From Hyaloperonospora brassicae (lineage: Eukaryota > Oomycota > Peronosporomycetes > Peronosporales > Peronosporaceae), in NCBI GenBank assembly GCA_947650285.1, contig CANTFL010000275.1, positions 65,001-129,000 of the forward strand: a stretch of 64,000 nucleotides of DNA. Reading direction: 5' to 3'. The translations under genes were made by a program, and so were the position numbers. Shown here one piece after another: positions 38,645-49,046 of this stretch (its first letter is position 1; each line of letters starts with the position of its first letter). The notes beneath the pieces are model-generated. The model was given only the letters and a program-made list of their open reading frames with translations, did no database searches and was not told the DNA's origin.

Positions 38645-39820
38645 AAAGCAATATTAAAATTGGATGTAGACTCTTAATATTATTAATGTAGGAGCGTCAG
38701 TGTTATTTCATAAATGTCAGCGCTAATAAATGAATTTATTGGTGTGTGTCGAAAATTTCTTGGAATTACAACAAGCTGCAAGTGGAGAAGTTAAGATGTT
38801 GTAACAAGACAGATCATACATTTGGTTTGGTTATCGTGCTATCAATCCAGTATATTGCCATAGTTTTAACGCTACAGTACGAAATTGCAACGACTGCTTT
38901 ACACTATAAAATATAATAGCTATATACTAAGCGACAAATACTCTGTATGAGATGGACAAATTCTGGTTTATATACATCATGCAGTAAAGGCACTAAGAAA
39001 ATTCTGTTACTCGATAATTTGTCGCATCAGTTCTGCAGTTTTAGCCAAATTAATTGCGAAGCCCACTATTTCTTGTTTGAAACGTGTCCATTTTCTCTAT
39101 CGCTCGTTGCTAAGAAATCATCTTCTTCTTTCGAGAGTATCTGTTTTTTAATAAAAGATGGGGCATCGCACACACCTCTTGTTAGGAACTCCTTAATTAA
39201 GATAGTACGTATGTTAATCTCGGCTTTCTGAGAACATGTTATCACGAACGTCGATGATTTCCTCGATTCATGAAAATAATCGATCATCGATGCCATATAT
39301 CAGGATCTCATCGGTGCAAATAGTGCATGGAAGCAAGGTGATCCGAAGTCTTTAAATGAACCGCACAAGCATCGTGCAAATAATTCAGAAAATTGAACTG
39401 AGAATTTTGCTGTTGGATTTTCAACTCCTTTTCGAATCACGACGATGAAGCATGATTAGGACCTTTTTTCAAGCTCACCCATACAATCTATAACCATCAA
39501 TATGTCCCCTTTGTGAGAATTATGGAGTCAGAACTCCCCACCGTCCTACTCTCTGTACATTGTCAGCCCACTTCTAAGCTACGTGGCGCTTAATACCCAG
39601 AAAACAGTTTATTATAAAAAGACAGCTGATCCCTTTTTAAGCGCTATTTCTGATTTCACGTAAATCCAAGTCAAATTGATAAACGCTGGACATGGCGAAA
39701 ATCCTGTCGACCATTTTGAGTCCCCACATCCTGAATCTAAGAGAGCGCACTTGCACTTAGTAGAGTAATTTAACCTGCCATCTTCTCGTATTCAAGCTTC
39801 GTCCGATAGCAAGCCAGATT

Positions 39821-40757
39821 CTACGTCATATTTGTGAGGAATATGGACTTGGACTTCTTGTTAAAAAATTTCATTAGGTGCCTAAGGCAAAAAAAGTGTG
39901 GAATGTCTGGTGAAGTAGTCTGCATACTTTTTATATGGATCTTCTCTTTATCGGATATCACAAATGATAGAGATGAAGTGATGTGGGATTGTATGAACTT
40001 TAACAACCAGCTCCAATAATCCTCATTCTCTATCGATACAATTCCAACTCCAATGACTTAAATCTTATCATTTCCACTATGAACGCAAGCAACAAGCAAA
40101 ACTCCACCGAGAGTAGCCTTCACGAAAGTATCAGTTAAAAAATTTGCGTCGCTCGGTTTTTCCCCCAGAATGCTTGCATTCCTGCTCAGAAAATAATACT
40201 TAATAATTTAAATTCATATATAGCAATATTAATCTTAATCTTTTGACTTCGATATTTTAATTCTGCGACGTAGAATGGAAGTAGACCTTATTGCTCAGTT
40301 TCTCTTTTAAAATATTCTACTTTTAATCTGTCGAGTGCATTGACGCAGTCCATGTAGCTTTCCAGAACTCCTTCGTCCATCAGCTTATCTCGGCTTATTA
40401 CAGGAGTCACATTCCGGCCGAAATTGATGGTCATCCCTCTGATTGCAGATTTTGGTGCAATATTTCTAGCCGTCGCGCACCATTAAAAATCTTTTGTAGA
40501 TTCGGAAACCTAGCGAGAGTGTGATATAGATATTGTCTGTGGGCCGAACCTGTGCGAACCGGCAAATTGCACAACAAAGGGGTTGTCATCCTGTGTTTAG
40601 TCGGATTCGCAACGTCGTCTATCACGATCACAACGCGAAACGGACGGTTGCATCTTCGATTATATCCGATGACGGCACAGGTTATGTTGCTCTTACTTGT
40701 AAAGACCCAGTTGTTGAAGAATCTGCACGGTAGGTGCTCTTCGTCGTCGCTTTCCAA
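39821..40757 (-). pseudogene. Mutator-like (MULE) transposase, decayed
   Basis: Minus-strand frames give an N-terminal MULE-like segment at 40757-40640 (ESDDEEH followed by SKSNITCAVIGYNRRCNRPF) that parallels the segment at 42046-42180. Another frame nearby reads FVVQFAGSHRF. The catalytic-core segment at 40006-39821 reads SFVISDKEKIHIKSM followed by HFFCLRHLMKFFNKKSK. This matches the family pattern of an Asp-bearing strand followed by a C-x2-H element. Between them the frame is broken several times and no ATG starts the N-terminal part. It lies between the 915-bp inverted repeats, so it is presumably the element's own transposase. Confidence 0.65.
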
Positions 40758-40977
40758 CTCTGGCGTGGCCCACCCTACGGGCGAGGCTCGAAATCAGCAA
40801 GTTAAATTGGTATTAGCATCCAGTGTGGCATCAAAAAGAGGTATGTATACAGTTCTGGTCTTTGTGTGCCGAACGGTAACATACTGGATAGCTTCCAGCT
40901 CCCACAGTGTAGATATTGATACACAAAGGAAACTTAACCCTCCTGTTATCGATAAAAACTCGATTACGTATTAATTC

Positions 40978-41892
40978 ATAATGGCACCTTTGTAGTGTAC
41001 AAAGATTTGAGCATGCAGCAAGTTCAGACTGCACCATCAATTTTAAACTGAAGCAAATGATATTGACATGACAGATATACATGCAATGCCAATCACAACA
41101 TCAGGATAAAAATGACCTAAACACGTTGCCGTTCAATCAACTGACAACAAACTTCGACGAATTCTCGTACGACAACATCGCACGTTTCCTTCCTGAAATA
41201 TGTCTGCACACAAAGAAGTGGCAGACATTAAGGTCATCAATAACAGCTAAACAGAAAGAACAGCTTCATTGGCGTCTATTGATATGATAAAGGGTTTTAC
41301 ACTATCTGACCTCATAGACATGAAGGGAAATTTGATCCTACGAGTATAACAACATTAACAGCAACCGCAGCACCTACAACAACAGCAGAAGCGGAAACAG
41401 TAGTAGTAGCGTCAGTTGAGCAACATCCAGAGCAACTGCAGCACCTATAACAGCAGTAGCATAGTCAACTGAGCAACATTAACAGCAAACGCATCACCTA
41501 TAATAACAGCAGCAGCAGAAACAGCAGTAGCAGCATCAAGTGAACAACAATAGTACCAAAATCAATAACATTAATATCAACAACATTGGCACCGACTTAC
41601 TGTGTTTACGGCCGCGACCGATGATACGAAGACGCGTTTACGTTCTCAGGTCTCGCGTCTACGCCTGCATCTGATGGCTGCAAGCGCAGCACATACGCGG
41701 CAGAACCCTCTCCGCGGCTTCCCAAAGAGGGCGGGGATTGGTCACGGCCGAAAAATGGAAACCCCAAGATGATTAAGGATGTGTGGTTTTATGTGTACCA
41801 CATTCAGTTGAGTTTACTAGGTTGTGGGGATTTTTTCAGTAATAATCTACGGCATTCTTTTATTTTGCAATTATTAAAGGTCCTTTGTTATT
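40978..41892. repeat. Right terminal inverted repeat of the Mutator-like element
   Basis: The mirror of 37730-38644. It lies between two divergent decayed MULE transposases: one starting about 220 bp to its left on the minus strand, the other about 125 bp to its right on the plus strand. Confidence 0.9.
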
Positions 41893-42015
41893 CTCCCTTA
41901 TATAAAATGTGTAACAAGATAATCGAATAAGTAATTATACCACAAGATTGAAAACTACGAAAAATATACTAGGCATACACGGGTAATTGATTGATGAACA
42001 GCCTCTTTACCTATA

Positions 42016-43795
42016 TTGGCAACACAGCAGCACTTTGTATCGTGCGCACATCATATTGAAAGTGACGACAAGAAGCATCAAACTATCAGCTTCTTCGAAG
42101 AAATGTGTTACAGTAACAAAAGTGACGTCATTCAAGCTGTAGTTGAGTACAACCGACTGTGGAATCGGCCGTATTGTGTTTCCTCACGTGATAAGTGATG
42201 TTACAAAGCTGTGTGCACACGAAACGACTGTTCGTTCGTGACGCGGTTTGTCTTTCAAGAACAATTTGACGTTCCAGCTAATTTATTTTTTCACTCCAGT
42301 CAAGTTTTAAGATCATTCAAAGCATTTTGTATATATGCAACTGCAAAAAAAAATTCTGTAAGCCCTGATCTTCGAGATATTTATCATGACCCTTAACAGG
42401 AAAGTGACGCCAGTGACGATCCAAAAAAAAGTTGGAGAATAAAGGAATTCCCTCCTATAATATGAAATGTGTTCATGCAGTTAAAACGTTGAAGCTCTAT
42501 TTATTCGGCAGCGGCATTGATCCAAGACAACCTCATTCCATCCTAAATGGTTGAACTGAACGATTGAGGTCACGAAACGAAGCTTATAATCGCGGATAAT
42601 AAGTTTGTGTGATTGTGTAGCATTTTACGAGAAGAGTTTAAAGCCTATAAGCTATTCAGCAAACGCCGTGGTGCCAAAATCGGCTCCTTCCTAAATTTTT
42701 CATCAATGTAGTCCTTTTTGGTGGCTTGCTTTCGCAATGGTAACAAAGAGATATAAATTGTTGGAGTTGGTGTTGTCTCAATGAAAAATGAAGATAATTG
42801 GACTTAATTTTCATTCAATGCTGTCTCACCTCCAACCAACTCCATCCTTCGTGATATCAGAGAGAAACAAAAATCTTACAAATTAGGTTCAGACGACAGT
42901 ACCAGACGTTCCTCACATTGTTTGCTTTAGATTTTAATGGATATTTTTAACAACAAATAAGGGTCGATGAAGTTGAAGAATTCGGCGTGGGTAATGCCTT
43001 GCTCACGGACAAAGATTGCGTACGAGAAGGAAAAAGCGGACATCGCCAGCTTGGATGAAAGTACGTCGGCGTGACTTTAAAATGTTTGCTCGATAAACTA
43101 GTCACCAGCTCTTTCCCCAAGTCCAAGTTACAACACCTTGACATCTAATACCAAGAAAGATGTAAACAACGTGTTGTTCAAGCTTATCAGAATTCTTTCA
43201 ATCATCGACTGCATGATGGTGATTGGCCTTTTCGTGTCAACTGAGTGGACTGAAAACGTAAGCAAAGTGAAATGGGGCGGAGATTAACTCCATATGCATC
43301 TCGCAAGGTGGACAAAACACTACCCGTTGCGGCGTGGGGTGAAATCATTGTAATTTTTACCTCATGCTTCGTGATAGCAATCCGGCCGGGAGTGGAAGCT
43401 ATTCCGGTAAAATTTGCAGTGTAGTTTTGTGACAAGGGTATTCGATGGTCGTGTGGGTACTTCGGGGATGTTGGATCTCCTTGCGTTCATGCTCTGCTTG
43501 CGCTTCGGCAAACTGAAAATCTGCTTAAAATTATAGCGTAGTTTTATGACTCGTGCAAATCAAAGATCTTGAAGCAGCCTATTCCAATCAATCAGAAGAT
43601 AGGATATTCCCACTCGTGTTTATAAATGCCCTGACAAGATGTGTGTGAACCGTCCCATACAATTCGAACAAGAGTGGGCACTCAAAGAAGAAGCAGATCT
43701 CATTTCAACTTGCAACTTAGGAAATGGATATGCGCAAAACCATAAGATGTGGATGGTGCGAACAATTCGGTCACAATCGTAGGACCTGTCCCTGA
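42016..43795 (+). pseudogene. Second Mutator-like transposase, decayed, with SWIM finger and zinc knuckle
   Basis: The N-terminal part (42016-42396) reads ESDDKKH, then SNKSDVIQAVVEYNRLWNRP, then, after an in-frame TGA at 42196-42198, CTRNDCSFVTRFVFQEQF. This is the usual N-terminal region of MULE transposases. The centre is not recognisable and seems deleted or scrambled. Near 43428-43530 one frame reads WSCGYFGDVGSPCVHALLAL, a SWIM-type zinc finger. At 43745-43792 another frame reads RCGWCEQFGHNRRTC, a CCHC zinc knuckle (C-x2-C-x4-H-x4-C), just before a stop. The order is that of oomycete MULEs. Frameshifts and stops make it non-functional. Confidence 0.7.
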
Positions 43796-44600
43796 GTAGC
43801 CACCGTATTCAATTGTACATCATCGCTATTGTATTTTGCATACTGATTATAGAGTTTTTTCAGGACAGGGTTCTTCGCAAAAAATACACAGAAAGTAAAT
43901 GCATAATTGATGGACACACCGAGGTACGCTATCGTGACGTAGGTAAAATACTTCAGGTCATAATTAAATAGAACCTCGTTTAGAACTTCCAGTATGAAAT
44001 AAAGAGGGTGCATCAATTTGCCCATATAAACAGATTTAGTATATTTCTTTGTATTTATCATTCTTGTAGTATAATTTTGGTAGTTGGTTATCGCGGTATA
44101 TGTTTAATATATTACCTTTATTGTTTTGATGTTTAATTTTCCTTTTATTATTGTAGGAGCAGTATGAATACATCTAATTTTGTTACATGAAGTTGGCTCA
44201 AATAATCTTTTAGGTAGTACTTTAGGGTTTAGGGTCCTCCCTATACGTCTAAAAGTAAGGCTAAGGATCTTTTTCGAATGAACGCCCGTGCGTGATGACA
44301 CGGATCAAATCATTTTTTGCAATACACGGAGCTGCTCGATGTACCAATCCCAATGGCAGACAAATAATTCACCCGCTGCTTTCTTCTCTACTCTTGTTCT
44401 TCCATATTAACACTAGATGTTGAGTATGGCTCAAAATACACGCATGTCGAGTTGGCAATGCCGGACTAGCACTATCAATCGACCGGTAGAAGAAAGAACT
44501 TTATCTGATTACGTCCGTGAGAATCCAAAAACCTAAAAGCTATCATGCAAAGTTGTTCGTTTATCATAGATAAAAATATGAGCTCGTCAACTTGTGTGGT
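43796..44600. other. No recognised gene
   Basis: AT-rich. The minus-strand ORF at 43771-44061 (96 codons) has a hydrophobic centre (YFTYVTIAYLGVSINYAFTF) but overlaps the end of the decayed transposase and has no identifiable family. Nothing else is visible. Confidence 0.35.
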
Positions 44601-44639
44601 GAAGCGACTACGAAAATTCGCGATAGGGGAACTGATCGC

Positions 44640-45660
44640 GTTCCTTGTATATTCGAGTCAATCAACGGTTGGCAGGGCTGGTCCCAAACTGGTTGGATCG
44701 CGTCCACTGGACGGTCAGACAAAACTGGATATCTGATCGGGCAGGATGGGATCTGAAATATCGGGTTAAGATATGAAGGACGAAGGGTACGAGTTTTGGA
44801 GTTGGGTAATTGGCATGGGGAAGATAAAGTTGGCGGTCAGCCGATCGAGAAAGAAAACGCGATCAGCAACGCGATCGCGATCAGCAGGCGATCGAGATTG
44901 TGACCAGGGATCAGGTATGTCATCGCGATTCGGCTAGTGTGGGTTACGCCTTACGATTGGCGGCCAGAAGGGCGACTGCGATCGGATGAGTATATCAGCT
45001 GTGTGTAACGCTTGTACAAGGTCGCTGCCGTCTAGAGAGAGACATGTGGCAAGCGATGTCCAAGACATGGGAATAGGGATAGGGTTACTGGGTTTGATTG
45101 GTTAGCATTAAATATAGTTTAATTTGATTCAAAGTACACGTGTCGACTTCTCCTCCGGGTGGATCACTGGCCACCCGACGTCAATAAAAGTTACATACTT
45201 AAATCAAGTGACATACCTGGATTGTTTGGCCAGGGATCAAGATCTCTCAAACAACACCCCAACTGCAACTGGACGCGGGAAAGTTCTTTGTGTTTGAAGA
45301 CTTAAGATCGCGAGACGGCTCAAGTGGTCAGAAGGCTCGCGAATCAAGGTCTACATTTGGACAAGGCGATCTGTTACAGATCAGGGTGACTCATATCGAG
45401 CACCCCACAAGTATACAGGTGATTCCGTGAAGAATTAAATGCGATCAAGCCAACCCGATCGCGGTGTGAAGACTTTCACACCGAGATCAAACCTCGGCCC
45501 CATCTCAAACACGATCAAGTTTTCAATCGACACGAGTCCACCTGGGAGAGTGCAACCCTCCCCACAGACGTTTACACAAGGTGAAGAAGGCTATCAAGAA
45601 CACGGAATCGGAGAACCCCCTCTGTTAGTCTGTCGTACGGGCGCCAGTTGAATGTTGGAA
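44640..45660. mobile_element. LTR-retrotransposon-like leader or LTR sequence
   Basis: A GC-richer, ORF-poor segment with GATCGCGATC-type repeats (44850-44930) and a possible AATAAA at 45184. At 45635-45651 the minus strand reads TGGCGCCCGTACGACAG, which resembles a tRNA primer-binding site. This suggests the edge of a retrotransposon LTR near 45655, but no second LTR or gag/pol was found alongside. The assignment is tentative. Confidence 0.35.
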
Positions 45661-46369
45661 TCGATTCCTCAAAAAAGCAATCACCACTCCACCACACTTG
45701 TAGTTTCACAATAATTCAACTACTAGGATGCGGACGGTTTCCGCTTTTTACTAATAAGCCCGAATTGCGGGCTACCACCGTCAAAAACACTTTATCATCG
45801 CACATCGGAGCTATTTCAAATCGTAGAACCAGCAAACACTCTTTCGTCTGCCATTTTTAAGTGTTATATTTACTTGGAATATAGATCTGGTATTTGACTT
45901 CCAATCGTGACTATAACAGCTACGTGTGCGCGCAATGTATGAGCCATAGGCTTGGTAGTTACAATCTACCTCAGCCCGTGGACTGCTCCGCGTAAAAGAT
46001 AGATTTCTTGCTAATATCTAAGGTATTGATGACATGAGTTTTGGAGCCTATCATATACAAAACAGCATCAGCGATGAAAATTTCGACAATCTAGAACGAT
46101 AGTTCGATTACGGAATCGCAAATGAAGCGCGAATGTCTTACTTAAGAGGAAGAAAAATCTGCTAATAATTAGTGCTAACCAAATCGAAGTGTAAGCTTGA
46201 TCAGAAATTACTTTATTTATTTATTTACTGTAAAATCTTAAGATAATTTGAATCCAACATAATTTTATAACAAAGATGATGCCGAGCTCGAAGTAGTTCC
46301 GAGAGTGAGCAGTATTTCCGCCTGAGACAAAACTGCTCCTTTGTTGCAATAAGCCACTTCTGTCAATGC

Positions 46370-46828
46370 GTTGCGCCATCATCATTATCGGTCGCTTGTA
46401 AAAGTGCGGCCACTTTACCACAAGCCACCCCCATCGACGTTACAGAAAGTCACAAATGTTATGAGACCAACCCATTATACAACTGAATGGTCATCATATT
46501 GGAAGCAATCCATTCGCGAAAACTTGAAGTATCGATCTGTCTGCTTGACATGTGGTAAAATAGACCTAGACTGTCGCAGTTGGAGCGCGCCTACAAGACC
46601 GACCAATGCATCCTCCACTACCTCCGGCTACTGGAGGAGGTGCGACCACTGGATCAGAAGGTCAAGCATTGTCCAACGCGATCGTGAAGCGCGCGTCGCT
46701 GAGAGGCATGAACATTTGGTTCCACAAAATAGCATTGAGCGCAGAGCGGGCATTGTCTGGCAGCTGAGCCCACGTGACCAGTGGCTGAAACTGACGAACC
46801 AAAGTTGTGAGGTTGAGCGTTGGGGCAC
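46370..46828 (-). pseudogene. NLP C-terminal fragment plus NLP-type 3' flank
   Basis: On the minus strand from 46828 to about 46600 there is a run of codons collinear with the C-terminal third of the NLP at 51764-52723 (LNLTTLVRQFQPLVTWAQLP, then MPLSDARFTIALDNA). A stop at 46662-46664 falls where the conserved WPF would be. Further downstream (about 46430-46490) the sequence GAAAGTCACAAATGTTATGAGACCAAC aligns with the 3' flank of the other NLP loci. Homology ends abruptly at about 46828, so this is a truncated gene relic. Confidence 0.7.
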
Positions 46829-47374
46829 GACGAACCTTTTACGAATTGCTAAATGAACGAAGCTGGATAGCTGTCCAAATGAAAAAAACGACACGATGGT
46901 GGGAGCTACTTGTAGGTGAGTTGACGCTGCTGTGGGATGCCAGTACACCCCAGCATAGAGTAGCTTGTTCTGTACAAGGGAAAGGCTAGACGAGACCAAC
47001 TTGACGTATCCTGGTATTAAGAAAAGCTCCACGTACATTTTATTTGTATTCTACCATTAAATCCGCTGCACCATCCCCATCATTGCCTGAAGCACGCATT
47101 AAATTCCTGTCTCTGCCGTAAGTGCAGCAGCTGCTCATTCGCTTCGCAGGCGCGCGGCCCGTCGCGAAGTTGGGCGACCAGCTATACCCGAACATCATAA
47201 ATCCGAGCTGCCCGGCAACGGCTGTGGAGCCTGTGGCGCTCTTCATGGAGACTGTGTGTTGCAACAGACCGCTGAGTCGGCAAAGGTCTACGTTCAACAG
47301 AGGAACTAACCATAGAAGATAGATTGAACGTCGTGGGACTCACAACGGAACAGCCCTTGATACGCTTGGAACTA

Positions 47375-47434
47375 TTGATGCAGTGCCAGCCCATCGAGTG
47401 CCATTAGTACCCTGCTGTGAATGCTGCGGGAGAG
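47375..47434 (+). pseudogene. Short NLP N-terminal-like fragment
   Basis: CCCTGCTGTGAATGCTGCGGGAGAG is nearly the same as the part of the NLP at 5752 that encodes YPAVNAAGE, and the codons just before give a CH in the right place, with a stop between. It is in the opposite orientation to the C-terminal fragment at 46370-46828. Nothing convincing continues downstream, so it is a small relic or partly chance. Confidence 0.35.
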
Positions 47435-47771
47435 AAAAGTTCGTTGCGAAGCCCGGGGTCTCGAGTCCTAGCAGTACCGGAATGCATGTATGTATTAGTA
47501 GAAGTTGGGCATGCATTGCCCGTAGCCGACCCCTCGTGTTGCGAAAATGGATAGCCGAGACAAGTTGCAACACGTCAGTATGTGTAGCACCAACTATGCA
47601 CTGTACAGATAAGGAAAAGGGAAATCACCCTTTACTTTTCGCTGTATCTTCCAGAAGAACACACTCATACAAATAGCAGACGAAAGACATCGTGAAGTTA
47701 CCGTAAATGGATGTAAGCGCGGCTTGTAGCAGCTGCTACTCACGAACGGGAAAGAAGTTTATGAAGACAAA

Positions 47772-48311
47772 CTAGCAAGCGTTCAGATGCTCTGGTAGAC
47801 GTGGAATACAAAAGAGCATCTCGACTTGGAGACAAGGTTTGCCACAGAAGAGGCGAAACGAGTGGATACGGTAGAGGAAGAGAGATATTCTCAGAAACGA
47901 ACAGTAGCATTTCGTTGCCTCTTGGACAGGTGATGCTTCGCCGCGCTCTTGGTACAATAAAACTACTTTCGAGTTTGCAAGTGGTGTCGACGAAGACGTA
48001 GTATGCTTTACTAGAGCAGTTATATGATCATGGAGCGAAGAATGAACCCATAGCACGGGTGACGGAGAAGCCGTATTATCGGCATCTCGTTCCTCCTGCA
48101 TACATCCAGCAACGTACTTTGTACTGTACCAGTACCGTGCACACCTCAGTAGATTAGTGAAATACGCAGGAACCTGAGCTTGACGCACGGCTGAAACGCG
48201 AATAAAAGCGGAATTTTGGGCTCTCTCAGGAGGCATAAAGCTAGTGCAGCAAAGTTTGGTCGCGAAGCGAGGAATTGATGTAAGTATAGCGAGGACAAGA
48301 AGGAGAGCCAT
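47772..48311 (-). CDS. Possible small secreted protein (candidate effector-like), unassigned
   Basis: A 179-codon ORF with a true ATG and a strong signal-peptide-like start (MALLLVLAILTSI, residues 1-13). After it come NLLR at residues 53-56 and EER at 73-75. The spacing resembles the signal peptide - RXLR - EER layout of oomycete host-entering effectors, but the first Arg is missing, so it is at best degenerate. About 20-37 nt upstream of the ATG the minus strand reads TCACTCCACCTATAATTT, similar to the oomycete initiator. The rest is Cys- and Ser-rich with no known domain. It lies among NLP relics and a solo LTR. It could equally be a chance ORF. Confidence 0.3.
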   Translation of the reverse strand: MALLLVLAILTSIPRFATKLCCTSFMPPERAQNSAFIRVSAVRQAQVPAYFTNLLRCARYWYSTKYVAGCMQEERDADNTASPSPVLWVHSSLHDHITALVKHTTSSSTPLANSKVVLLYQERGEASPVQEATKCYCSFLRISLFLYRIHSFRLFCGKPCLQVEMLFCIPRLPEHLNAC

Positions 48312-48602
48312 GCGTTGAACGCGAGTTTAGAAATTATAGGTGGAGTGATCGTAGGCCGGCGCTGAAGCGTATGATTCAGCGGCGGATCGAGACGAAGATA
48401 ACATCAATTTGGCAATGATTCCATGGTGCATGACAGTTAGTCATTTAGTCGAACGAGTCGCCGGTGTCCTACGGTAAAGGAAAATTTTACACCTCCCGAC
48501 GGTTTGCTAACGACACAGGTGTTGGTATAAGGATGTCCAGTATCCTGCCTAAGTATATGCTTGATCTAATCCCTTGCCGGGATAAGTTGTTGTCGAACGC
48601 AT

Positions 48603-49041
48603 TGTAACGGGGCAATGCTTACCTCGTACTGGAGCACCAGTGCGGAGTTAGCTTTCGCTGACAACAGTAAAGATCATTGCCGTGCTAGGTGTAAGCACTA
48701 CACAGAAGAAGGATGAACAACTAAGGCAAGGCTCTAGTTGTAGGAAAAACAAAAAAGGTATTTGATTTGAATAAGTCCTACACCTCTTGTTCTCCGTTTG
48801 ACCTGACGTCATTAATATTAATATGACTAAGTGAATGATGACGCCTATTCTCCACCCGTTGCGCGCGTCTAGCAGCGATTGGTGGGTTAAGATTTTCACA
48901 ATATCAACCAATGAGCAGATCTTCGGGTGATTTCAACAAAATCACTAATTATAGTGATATTGTTCAATGAATATTTAACAACATATTCTTTGTTACCATT
49001 TCGCACAATGGGGATTTTACGAAACGAGCTACCCCGTTACA
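48603..49041 (+). mobile_element. Solo LTR, TGTAACGGGG...CCCCGTTACA
   Basis: The 439-bp segment begins TGTAACGGGG and ends CCCCGTTACA, a perfect 10-bp terminal inverted repeat with TG...CA ends. It is flanked by CGCAT (48598-48602) and TGCAT (49042-49046), a 5-bp target duplication with one mismatch. Internally it has the block CACCCGTTGCGCGCGTCTAGCAGCGATTGGTGGG that is shared with 3757-3795 and 50636-50672. No coding sequence adjoins it, so it is read as a solo LTR. A copia-type origin is inferred from the 5-bp duplication and size. Confidence 0.6.
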
Positions 49042-49046
49042 TGCAT

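Larger units (their letters stand above)
37730..41892 (-). mobile_element. Mutator-like element with 915-bp terminal inverted repeats
   Basis: Two inverted arms (37730-38644 and 40978-41892; i pairs with 79622-i) flank about 2.3 kb that contains a decayed minus-strand transposase. Both arms hold the same 68-codon ORF and a trinucleotide-rich (CTG/CAG-like) section. I saw only about one mismatch in the parts compared. Long terminal repeats are typical of Mutator-like elements. The 10-mer TATATAAAAT occurs at the left edge (37723-37732) and close to the right edge (41899-41908). It could be a target-site duplication, but the region is AT-rich and the right copy is offset by a few bases. Confidence 0.7.

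Noticed and set aside
44221..44237. Two telomere-like TTTAGGG units
   Set aside because: Only two units in AT-rich DNA; chance is likely and there is no other sign of a chromosome end.
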